DNA from: Sphingobacteriales bacterium
Lineage (GTDB): Bacteria > Bacteroidota > Bacteroidia > Chitinophagales > Chitinophagaceae
Assembly: GCA_947463665.1 (NCBI GenBank)
Contig: CANHUD010000038.1
Coordinates: 1 to 13,554 of the forward strand
Reading direction: 5' to 3'
Length of the DNA stretch: 13,554 bases
Part shown: piece by piece, positions 1-6,633 of the stretch
Layout: each line of letters starts with the position of its first letter
Position numbering within the stretch: the stretch's first letter is position 1
The notes under the pieces: generated by a model
Databases searched by the model: none
What the model saw: the letters and a program-made list of their open reading frames with translations, nothing else
Told to the model about the DNA's origin: nothing
Position numbers and translations under genes: made by a program

Positions 1-267
1 GGCGGAAATGCCGTTGTTGGGCGTACCACTGTACCTACGGCAACCACTGATTTTCATGTTTATCGGATGGACTGGAATGCTAATTCCCTGAACTTTTATG
101 TAAACGGAACACTGTTTCACAGTTTTAAAAACTCGCCCTCTGTTCCGTACAATAAGGATTTCTTTATTCTGCTGAACCTCGCCATCGGAGGGACGTTCGG
201 CGGAGCAGTAGACCCGCAGTTCTCATCAGCTCTGTATGAGATTGATTATGTGCGAGTATATCAGTAA
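1..267 (+). CDS. GH16 family beta-glucanase (laminarinase-like), C-terminal part only
   Basis: This is the last 88 codons of a gene entering from the left edge; reading frame 1 is open from base 1 to TAA at 265-267. The visible protein is the second half of a GH16 beta-jelly-roll. It has the segment FHVYRMDW, then LNFYVNGTLFHSF, the NLAIGGTFGG block, and the closing IDYVRVYQ, in the order seen in secreted beta-1,3- and beta-1,3-1,4-glucanases. The catalytic ExDxxE motif lies upstream, outside the window, so activity cannot be judged. The protein stops right after the last core strand, so there is no C-terminal carbohydrate-binding or secretion domain. A stem-loop follows the stop, so this gene probably ends an upstream transcription unit rather than belonging to the operon on the right. 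The family call is firm; the exact substrate (laminarin, lichenan or another glucan or galactan) is not. Confidence 0.85.
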   Translation, partial: GGNAVVGRTTVPTATTDFHVYRMDWNANSLNFYVNGTLFHSFKNSPSVPYNKDFFILLNLAIGGTFGGAVDPQFSSALYEIDYVRVYQ

Positions 268-276
268 GTAAGATTT

Positions 277-318
277 TAGAGGTTAGAGGTTAGATAGAAG
301 TTTAATCTCTAACCTCTA
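277..318 (+). terminator. Stem-loop after the GH16 gene, built from a heptamer repeat
   Basis: Bases 277-293 pair with 302-318 as a 17-bp stem (15 Watson-Crick and 2 G-U pairs) around an 8-base loop. The left arm is a tandem repeat of TAGAGGT, and the right arm carries the complementary CTCTAAC/CTCTATT units. It begins 10 bases after the GH16 stop and is followed by moderately T-rich DNA, but there is no clean U-tract. A terminator or mRNA-end stabiliser is the likely role. The repeat nature leaves open that it is a mobile or expanded intergenic repeat. Confidence 0.5.
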
Positions 319-360
319 TTCTCTAATACGTTCTTTTTCTGTTTTGCTTCTATAGCATGT

Positions 361-391
361 TTGTTTCAGGTCACTGACTTATTTACATTGG
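361..391 (+). promoter_or_regulatory. Candidate Bacteroidota-type promoter for the TPR regulator
   Basis: TTG (361-363, preceded by T so also TTTG) is followed after 20 bases by TACATTGG (384-391). This matches the Bacteroidota -33/-7 pattern TTG-N(17-23)-TAnnTTTG with one mismatch in the -7 element. It would give a leader of roughly 230 bases before the ATG at 631. Such matches occur often by chance in AT-rich DNA. Confidence 0.25.
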
Positions 392-487
392 ATACTTTCA
401 GTATTTTCTTTTCGGAAATTACTGGTTCATTTGAATTCTCCTCATATTTCAATGATTAGGGAGCTCTGAACTAATCTTGATCCTTTC

Positions 488-553
488 AAAGTCCTTCACG
501 CCTGGTTGTGAATATATTCGAATTCCAGCTTTTTTACTGGAATTGAGGACTTT
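488..553 (+). repeat. Nested inverted repeat in the leader of the TPR regulator
   Basis: The inner arms AATTCCAG (521-528) and CTGGAATT (537-544) are perfect 8-bp complements around an 8-base loop. The outer arms AAAGTCCT (488-495) and AGGACTTT (546-553) are also perfect 8-bp complements. They leave 25 unpaired bases on the left and one on the right. There is no U-tract after it, so a simple terminator is unlikely. It may be a structured mRNA leader or a protein-binding dyad; the function is not known. Confidence 0.45.
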
Positions 554-630
554 AGAAAAAAGTTAGCCTGCTGCAATCGAACGGAGCTCAGTATATTTAA
601 TCTGAACATATTCTAAATTTCCGGTTCCAA

Positions 631-2247
631 ATGCTTCTGCGCACGATTTTTCTCAGTTTCATTTTTTTACTTCTCTTTACTGTTGATTCCTATACCCAGG
701 GTAAGAGTCATCCCTCAAAACCCATTTGGGAAGATGAATCCGTGGATGAGGGCAGACGATTTAAGGCATTGGATGATTTTTATTCCGAAGTCATGCAGGA
801 GCATCCGGATTCCGCCTTACTGGTTTTAAAATATCATCTTGATCTGGCTATCGCCCAAAAAAACGATCGGGAGATGTTTCGGGCATGGAGGCATATGGGG
901 AAAGTCATGTTCTTAAAGCAGGATTATCAACAGGCAATGACTTTTTATGAAAAGGCGGAGCGTATAGCGGAAAGACTCAACGACTCCGCTTTATTGGCTA
1001 AAAGTCATGGGAGCTTTGGGGCTGTCCATCTTATCCAAAAAGACTACATATCCGCTACTCGTCGGTATACAAAAGCACTTACCTTCTACCAGCAATTAGG
1101 TGATGTGGATGGAGAAAATACCATTTTGGCCAATCTGGGGAGTGTATTTCTATCCATCCGTTTCTATGAACGAGCACTGGAATACTATTCTAAAGTACTA
1201 GAGTCCTTACTGAAGCGAAAGTCAAAAGATAGAAATATCGCGATCGTTTATATGAATATGGGGATGTCTTTTTATGGTGAGAAAAGGTTTGAGCTCGCCC
1301 GGGAGTATTATGAAAAAGGACTTGACATCTTACAGCGTGAAAAAAGTTTGTTTTATGTGGCAAGAAGTTATTCTATACTGGCATTGATTTGTAATGAATT
1401 AAAGGAAAGGGAAAAAGCGCTTGAATATGCACAGAAGAGCCAGATGCTTTATCATCAACTGGGCGTAAGGAAAGGGATTTTAGAGGCTAAAATCACAGAA
1501 GCAGATATTGTTTTTAATCAGAGTCCAGAAACAGCATTTAAAAATACGAGACCTCTACTGCAGGAAATCAGGCTTACGGATGATAATCTTCTTAAGAAGC
1601 GTTTATATGAAATCCTATATAAGTATTACAAGTATGTTAATCTGCCTTCAGAGGCATTAGCGATGCATGAGCATTACATGGCGTACGCTGATAGTGTTGT
1701 GCAGGAGACGAACCAGTTCAACATTATTCAGGAGACCTTTAAAAGGGAGAGTGAATTCCAGATAATGCAAAATGAATTAAAAAGCCAACAGGAAAAGCAG
1801 CGGTTAATTGCCCGGCATTTTCAGAAAACCACCATCTTAATTACCATCTTTTTTATAGTAGTAGGAATATTGCTTCATATCCTGCATCGGAATAATTCCA
1901 GAAATAAATTAAAAAGAGCTGTCTTGCTTCAGGAGATCGAGCAACTTAAAAAGCCGGAGAAAAAGGAATTATTGATTGATAAAGAGTCGGCTTCGTTGAA
2001 TAGGGCTTTGATAGAGAAGTATATTAATCGAAATCTTAATGAGACCGACTGGAAGGTATTGAATATTCTGCTGGATAGTCCCTCTATTTCGAATGCAGAG
2101 ATTGCTAATCGTGCATTTTTAAGTGTAGATGGTATAGGATCCTCTCTACGAAGGATGTATGACTATTTTGATTTGAAGGAAACTAAATACAGGAAGATTG
2201 CACTTATCATCAAGGCGATGAATATTTCAAGGGGTCAGATCACTTAG
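631..2247 (+). CDS. Transmembrane TPR protein with C-terminal LuxR-like HTH (putative one-component regulator)
   Basis: The 538-residue protein has a hydrophobic N-terminus (about 1-23) that looks like a signal peptide or anchor. It then has about five TPR units between residues 84 and 280; clear helix pairs include GSVFLSIRFYERALEYYSKV and NMGMSFYGEKRFELAREYYE. More helical repeats follow to about 355, then a charged coiled-coil stretch (about 357-398). One strong membrane segment (about 400-418) precedes a basic stretch and a second coiled coil. The last 70 residues (about 467-530) resemble a LuxR/GerE-type DNA-binding domain: LNETDWKVLNILL, then SNAEIANRAFLSVDGIGSSL, then RRMYDYFDL. The implied layout is a TPR domain in the periplasm, one membrane pass, and a cytoplasmic HTH, allowing direct envelope-to-DNA signalling. 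Similar TPR-TM-HTH proteins are common in Bacteroidota, mostly uncharacterised. It lies 33 bp before the LacI-type gene and is probably co-transcribed with it. Its ligand and target genes are unknown; control of the downstream PUL is inferred from position. Confidence 0.8.
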   Translation: MLLRTIFLSFIFLLLFTVDSYTQGKSHPSKPIWEDESVDEGRRFKALDDFYSEVMQEHPDSALLVLKYHLDLAIAQKNDREMFRAWRHMGKVMFLKQDYQQAMTFYEKAERIAERLNDSALLAKSHGSFGAVHLIQKDYISATRRYTKALTFYQQLGDVDGENTILANLGSVFLSIRFYERALEYYSKVLESLLKRKSKDRNIAIVYMNMGMSFYGEKRFELAREYYEKGLDILQREKSLFYVARSYSILALICNELKEREKALEYAQKSQMLYHQLGVRKGILEAKITEADIVFNQSPETAFKNTRPLLQEIRLTDDNLLKKRLYEILYKYYKYVNLPSEALAMHEHYMAYADSVVQETNQFNIIQETFKRESEFQIMQNELKSQQEKQRLIARHFQKTTILITIFFIVVGILLHILHRNNSRNKLKRAVLLQEIEQLKKPEKKELLIDKESASLNRALIEKYINRNLNETDWKVLNILLDSPSISNAEIANRAFLSVDGIGSSLRRMYDYFDLKETKYRKIALIIKAMNISRGQIT

Positions 2248-2280
2248 GTTTGTTAACAGAGTTATGAAATTTATTCGTCT

Positions 2281-3318
2281 ATGAACCAAACGCTACCCAC
2301 CATAAAGGAAATGGCCATTCGATTGAAGGTTTCTACTTCAACTGTTTCAAGGGCATTGAGTAACCACCCGAGAATAGGATTAAAAACACGGATGGAAGTA
2401 CAAAAATTAGCGAAGGAAATTGGTTATGAGGCAAATGCCAAGGCGATCTTTTTTAAAGAGAAAAGATCTAATATCATTGGAGTGATCGTCCCACAGATTA
2501 GAGAAGAATTTTTTTCTGAAGCTATTAGTGGTATTGAAAGCATTGCAGTTGAAAAGGACTACACTATCTTATTCGCACAAAGTTTTGATGACCCTGAAAG
2601 AGAGGAAAAGGTAGTTGATTCCATGCGTAAACAACGGGTGGATGGTCTGATTATATCTTTATCTAAGCAAACTACAAAGTTTAGTCATTTTCATAAACTT
2701 GATAAACTTAATATACCCGTAGTTTATTTTGATCGTGTGCCATCTTTTTCGAATGCTCATAAAGTTTATTGTGATTTATACACGGGCACTATAAAAATGA
2801 TCCAATGGCTTTTTAAGAAAGGGTATCGTCGCATTGGCTTGATAAACGGACCTTCCAATTTAGCAGCAAGTAAGGAAAGATTAAAGGGGTATATAGATGG
2901 TATTGTAAAGCAGCATCTTAAAGTGGATATGCAACTCGTAGAAGAAACGGATTTTTCAAAAGAGACAACTTGTAGAGCCATGCATAAACTACTAAATCAG
3001 AAGCATCCCCCCACTGCCATTATATCTTTCAATGATTATGTTCATATGGATGCTGTACAATTTGCAATAAGCAACAATATAAAAGTTAACAGAGATATAG
3101 CTTTTGTCAGTTATGCAAATTTGCCTATTACCGGACATATTGCTTATCCGCCATTAATTTCAATAGAGCAGTATCCATTTGCTCAGGGAAGTAAAGCTAT
3201 TGAAGTGTTGATTAGTCTGATACAAAATCAAGCGCAGATAGCAGATACAGATTTTGTCAGTATTGAAGTGTCTCCTGATTTGAAGGAAACTCCAGTTGTT
3301 AGTAGCCCTTATTATTGA
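2281..3318 (+). CDS. LacI/GalR-family transcriptional regulator
   Basis: The 345-residue protein has the standard length and architecture of the family. The N-terminal LacI HTH (about 6-52) has the scaffold TIKEMAIRLKVSTSTVSRAL followed by a hinge ending NAKAIFFKEKRS. The periplasmic-binding-protein-like effector domain (about 63-335) starts with NIIGVIVPQI. It includes VDGLIISLS, RRIGLINGP, AIISFNDYVHMDAVQFA and the late ISIEQYPFAQGSKAIEVL segment. The last 15 or so residues are a loose tail. Such proteins bind palindromic operators and are released, or sometimes made to bind, by a sugar or sugar phosphate. This one sits directly before susC, and two palindromes with central CG lie in the gap after it, so control of the SusC operon is likely. 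The hinge position normally held by leucine appears to be phenylalanine (about F58). The effector cannot be named from sequence. Confidence 0.93.
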   Translation: MNQTLPTIKEMAIRLKVSTSTVSRALSNHPRIGLKTRMEVQKLAKEIGYEANAKAIFFKEKRSNIIGVIVPQIREEFFSEAISGIESIAVEKDYTILFAQSFDDPEREEKVVDSMRKQRVDGLIISLSKQTTKFSHFHKLDKLNIPVVYFDRVPSFSNAHKVYCDLYTGTIKMIQWLFKKGYRRIGLINGPSNLAASKERLKGYIDGIVKQHLKVDMQLVEETDFSKETTCRAMHKLLNQKHPPTAIISFNDYVHMDAVQFAISNNIKVNRDIAFVSYANLPITGHIAYPPLISIEQYPFAQGSKAIEVLISLIQNQAQIADTDFVSIEVSPDLKETPVVSSPYY

Positions 3319-3384
3319 GGTTGTTTCATTGCCGAAAAATTTCATGCATTTGAAGGATAGTTTAATAAAGTTTTTTGATTAAAA

Positions 3385-3405
3385 AATGCGCATTCGGTTG
3401 CGCAA
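3385..3405 (+). promoter_or_regulatory. Paired palindromes, candidate LacI-type operator
   Basis: A perfect 10-bp palindrome AATGCGCATT (3385-3394) is followed three bases later by a perfect 8-bp palindrome TTGCGCAA (3398-3405). Both centre on a CG step, as LacI-family operators usually do, and both contain TGCGCA; their centres are 12 bp apart. They lie between the LacI-type gene and susC, just before a candidate -7 element, a suitable place for repression. The two TGCGCA copies could alternatively pair as a 6-bp RNA hairpin. The assignment is inference from position and symmetry. Confidence 0.4.
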
Positions 3406-3434
3406 AATTCATGTTCAGTTAACGTATACTTTTA
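3398..3434 (+). promoter_or_regulatory. Weak candidate promoter for the susC operon
   Basis: TACTTTTA (3427-3434) matches the Bacteroidota -7 element TAnnTTTG except at the last base. The nearest upstream TTG (3398-3400) is 26 bases away, slightly beyond the usual 17-23. If used, transcription would start near 3440 and give a leader of about 40 bases. The TTG lies inside the candidate operator. Confidence 0.25.
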
Positions 3435-3488
3435 AAAAGCTCCTCTTATTCGGGAGTACTAACTAATTGCTTAAAAACTGAACATGAA
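3408..3488 (+). repeat. Perfect 13-bp inverted repeat enclosing the susC leader and start codon
   Basis: TTCATGTTCAGTT (3408-3420) is the exact reverse complement of AACTGAACATGAA (3476-3488), with 55 bases between. The right arm contains the susC ATG (3484-3486). In an RNA starting upstream of 3408 the start codon would be locked in a 13-bp helix. An RNA starting inside the loop, where the weak promoter candidate lies, would lack the left arm and be open. The loop holds a further small stem (3439-3443 with 3453-3457, one G-U pair). The DNA could also act as a protein-binding dyad or, less likely, as recombination sites. Confidence 0.55.
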
Positions 3489-6400
3489 AAAGCAGATTTT
3501 TATTTTTGCCTTTCTTCTCGTTACGTCATTTGCCTTTTCGCAAACAAAGATAAACGGAAGAATCAAAAACGATGAGAATAAGCCTGTTGAAGGTGCTTCT
3601 ATTCTTGAAAAGTCTTCGGGAAAAGGAACATTATCTGACTCTTCAGGAAACTTTACTATGGAAGTTAACTCATTGCCTGTACTACTTGAAGTATCTTCAA
3701 GCGGTTTTCAAAGTGTTACCATTACTGTACGTGATTTACGTACTCAGGAAATTACGCTTTCCAGCATGGATAATATGCTCCAGGATGTAGTAGTGGTTGG
3801 CTATTCTACACAGAAAAAGGTTAACCTTACAGGAGCAGTTGCTACGGTTAAAATGGATGATGTATTAGGGAATCGACCGGTGAGTAGTCCCGCACTTGCT
3901 TTACAGGGGGCCATTCCCGGGTTACAGATAACCAACGGTTCAGGACGTCCCGGTGAAGGCACTTCCCTTCAGATTCGTGGGGTGGAATCAATAAACGGGG
4001 GTAGTCCACTTGTGCTGATAGATAATGTTCCCGGTAGTCTTAACGATCTTAACCCTCAGGATATTGAAACTGTTTCGGTATTAAAGGATGCCGCTGCATC
4101 CTCTATTTATGGAGGTCGTGCAGCATTTGGGGTTATTCTCATAACTACCAAAAAAGGCAGGAAAAATCAAAAAATAAAGTTTAACTACACCAGCAATCTT
4201 TCCTTTACCCGTCCGATGGATCTTCCTCAAAAGGCTTCTGCACTTGATTATATAAGAGCATTACGGGCATATGGAGAAACGGCCAGTTGGACCGGACAGA
4301 ATCTGAATGTTTGGGAAACTGCCTTATTGGATTATCAGAAGCAACCTTCGGCATATCCTAATGGAGAGTTTATTGATCCTTCGAACAACACGCGCTATAG
4401 GTTATTGGAGGAAGATCTCTATGGTAAATTCATGACCAATAGTGTTGAGCACATGCACAATCTTTCCTTTTCCGGAGGCAGTACGAATTCGAGTTACAGA
4501 GTTTCACTTGGATATGCCGATGAAGATGGAATAATGATTACGAATAAGGACAGTTATAAAAAGTACAATGCTAATATTTTCCTGAACTCCAGCTTGTCTA
4601 AAAATATTGAAGCCAGTGTTAATATTTTATATAGGAATGATAATCGATTAACACCTGCAAATTTTTCTGCATTATTTAATCAGGCAGTTGGATTTGGCGA
4701 CTGGATGAATACAGGCTATGACACCATTAGTACTCCCACCAGACCTGCTTCAGGTTTGCCTTTTAGTACACCGAATAATTATCTTAACCTTGAGCCTGCT
4801 CAGGAAAGCTTTGGAAGCGATCTTCGTATGCTGGGAAAATTAGATTATACGGTAGCCAAAGGATTCAAAATTACCGGTGAATATACCTTCAGAACAGTAA
4901 ATGGAAATACAAGAAATTTCACAACGAACAGACGTTATATCGCTGCTACCACCTACAATGAAGAACCTATAAATACCGAATCCCGATTTACCAGATCAAA
5001 TTCTGTTACCAATGTTCATGCGTTGAATCTTTATGCAACACATGAGAAAACATTTGGAAAGCATAATATTAAATTGCTAGCTGGATCCAATCAGGAAATC
5101 AGTAGGGGAGAAAGTTTTACTACTACCCGAACGGGCGTTATTACCCCCGTCGCCCCCTCCTTATCTACCAGTTCCGGAATAATGACGAACTCAGATGCCT
5201 ATAACGAATTTTCATTATCAGGTTATTTTTCCAGAGTGAATTACTCTTTTAAAAATAAGTATTTACTTGAAGGAAACATGCGGTACGATGGCTCTTCCAA
5301 ATTTGCGCCTGGAAAAAGATTTGGATTGTTCCCATCTGCTTCTGTGGGTTGGGTGATTTCGAATGAAGGGTTTATGGGTGGGATCAAAAAATCTGTCAAT
5401 CTTGCAAAAATAAGGGCATCTTTTGGAGAGATTGGAAACCAAAGTGTAGCACCTTATGCATTTATACCGGGGATGGAAACCAGAAATGCTTTCTGGATTG
5501 ATCCGGTTACCAATGTACGGTATCTTACTATCCTCCCACCCAATCTGGTTAGTTCGGATTTTACATGGGAAAGAGTCCTGACAAAAAATATTGGAGTTGA
5601 TTTAGGGTTCTTCAGGAATCGAATGACCTTCACGTTTGATTATTTTGTCAGGCTGACAAAAGACATGCTTACCCAGGGGGCAGAACTTCCCGCCACATTG
5701 GGAACATCGGCGCCATTCCAAAACGCAGCTAACCTTGAGTCAAAAGGATTTGAATTGAATATGGCTTGGTCCGATAAGATAAAAGCATTCCACTATTCCA
5801 TAGGATTTAATCTTTCAGATAACCAGGGAGTCATTACTAAATTTAAAAATGCAGGAGGATTGCTGAGTCAGTATTATGAAGGGTACAGATTTGGAGAAAT
5901 TTGGGGATATGAAACACAGGGATATTTAGATATCGATGATTTCGTACGTGGTTCATTGGATGCCAATTTGCGAAACGGTACGCTAAATCCTGGCATATCG
6001 ATTCCGGATAATGTTCTGAATCCTGTACCGGGTGACATCCGGTTTGCTGATCTGAATGGAGATGGAAAAATAAATCCAGGAAACAGCACATTGACTAATC
6101 CAGGTGATACCAGAATAATTGGAAATAGTACAAGGCGATACCAATATGGAGGATTTGCAAATATTTCTTACAAAGGTTTTGATCTTTCCTTGTTTGTTCA
6201 GGGCGTGGGAAAGAGAGATTTATGGATTAGTAACCAGTTAAGCGGACCCTTCAGGGCAGGTTTTGAGATGTTGTACCAGCATCAGTTAGATTATTGGACG
6301 AAAGACAATACAACTGCTTTTTATCCAAGAGGTGGTCTGGGATCTAATTTTGGAACCAGCAACAGAGTACAAACAAAGTATTTATTGAACGGGGCTTATT

Positions 6401-6615
6401 TCCGGATCAAAAATATTGAAGTCGGTTACTCTATACCTGCATCCGTAATAAGGAAAATAGGAATGTCTAATGCGAGAACATTTATATCTGCAGAAAACAT
6501 ATTTACGAAAGATCATTTAGCTCCAGGGTTAGACCCTGAAGTGGACAATGTTACCCGGGGGGCTGGTTATCCGCTGATTAAAAAAGTTAGTATTGGGTTA
6601 AATATTTCTTTCTAA
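3484..6615 (+). CDS. SusC/RagA-type TonB-linked outer membrane transporter
   Basis: The 1043-residue protein has typical length and domain order for SusC. A signal peptide (about 1-20, ending FAFSQ) is followed by a carboxypeptidase-D-regulatory-like beta domain (about 22-97). Next come the DVVVVGY stretch near residue 101 that acts as TonB box in this family, and the plug (about 108-225). The plug includes the SusC hallmark from SPLVLIDNVPG to LKDAAASSIYGGRAAFGVIL and ITTKKG. The remainder is a 22-strand-type barrel ending in IGLNISF, with the terminal aromatic residue needed for barrel assembly. An EF-hand-like DLNGDGKIN lies at about 856-864, common in SusC proteins. There is no STN domain between signal and plug, so anti-sigma-factor signalling is not expected, which fits control by the upstream regulators. 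It imports oligosaccharides with the SusD partner encoded 18 bp downstream. The start at 3484 is fixed by the signal peptide; no Shine-Dalgarno site precedes it. Confidence 0.96.
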   Translation: MKKQIFIFAFLLVTSFAFSQTKINGRIKNDENKPVEGASILEKSSGKGTLSDSSGNFTMEVNSLPVLLEVSSSGFQSVTITVRDLRTQEITLSSMDNMLQDVVVVGYSTQKKVNLTGAVATVKMDDVLGNRPVSSPALALQGAIPGLQITNGSGRPGEGTSLQIRGVESINGGSPLVLIDNVPGSLNDLNPQDIETVSVLKDAAASSIYGGRAAFGVILITTKKGRKNQKIKFNYTSNLSFTRPMDLPQKASALDYIRALRAYGETASWTGQNLNVWETALLDYQKQPSAYPNGEFIDPSNNTRYRLLEEDLYGKFMTNSVEHMHNLSFSGGSTNSSYRVSLGYADEDGIMITNKDSYKKYNANIFLNSSLSKNIEASVNILYRNDNRLTPANFSALFNQAVGFGDWMNTGYDTISTPTRPASGLPFSTPNNYLNLEPAQESFGSDLRMLGKLDYTVAKGFKITGEYTFRTVNGNTRNFTTNRRYIAATTYNEEPINTESRFTRSNSVTNVHALNLYATHEKTFGKHNIKLLAGSNQEISRGESFTTTRTGVITPVAPSLSTSSGIMTNSDAYNEFSLSGYFSRVNYSFKNKYLLEGNMRYDGSSKFAPGKRFGLFPSASVGWVISNEGFMGGIKKSVNLAKIRASFGEIGNQSVAPYAFIPGMETRNAFWIDPVTNVRYLTILPPNLVSSDFTWERVLTKNIGVDLGFFRNRMTFTFDYFVRLTKDMLTQGAELPATLGTSAPFQNAANLESKGFELNMAWSDKIKAFHYSIGFNLSDNQGVITKFKNAGGLLSQYYEGYRFGEIWGYETQGYLDIDDFVRGSLDANLRNGTLNPGISIPDNVLNPVPGDIRFADLNGDGKINPGNSTLTNPGDTRIIGNSTRRYQYGGFANISYKGFDLSLFVQGVGKRDLWISNQLSGPFRAGFEMLYQHQLDYWTKDNTTAFYPRGGLGSNFGTSNRVQTKYLLNGAYFRIKNIEVGYSIPASVIRKIGMSNARTFISAENIFTKDHLAPGLDPEVDNVTRGAGYPLIKKVSIGLNISF

Positions 6616-6633
6616 TTATAAATAGTTTATCAA

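Larger units (their letters stand above)
268..630. other. Non-coding gap between the GH16 gene and the TPR regulator
   Basis: No convincing gene was found in these 363 bases on either strand. The stretch holds the heptamer stem-loop next to the GH16 stop, a weak promoter candidate around 361-391, and a nested inverted repeat at 488-553. The rest is AT-rich with no recognisable RNA gene. There is no Shine-Dalgarno-like sequence before the ATG at 631, which is usual in Bacteroidota. Confidence 0.6.

Noticed and set aside
3371..3386. T6-GATT-A6 dyad after the LacI-type gene as a terminator
   Set aside because: A pure A/T stem without GC pairs is too weak to call, and it merges into the A-run flanking the candidate operator.
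3418..3429. Adjacent GTTAAC and GTATAC palindromes as an operator
   Set aside because: They do not join into one longer dyad and each 6-bp palindrome is expected by chance in AT-rich DNA.
5843..6091. Two overlapping minus-strand open frames inside susC
   Set aside because: They fall over the barrel region with the EF-hand-like motif on the plus strand and show no protein family features.
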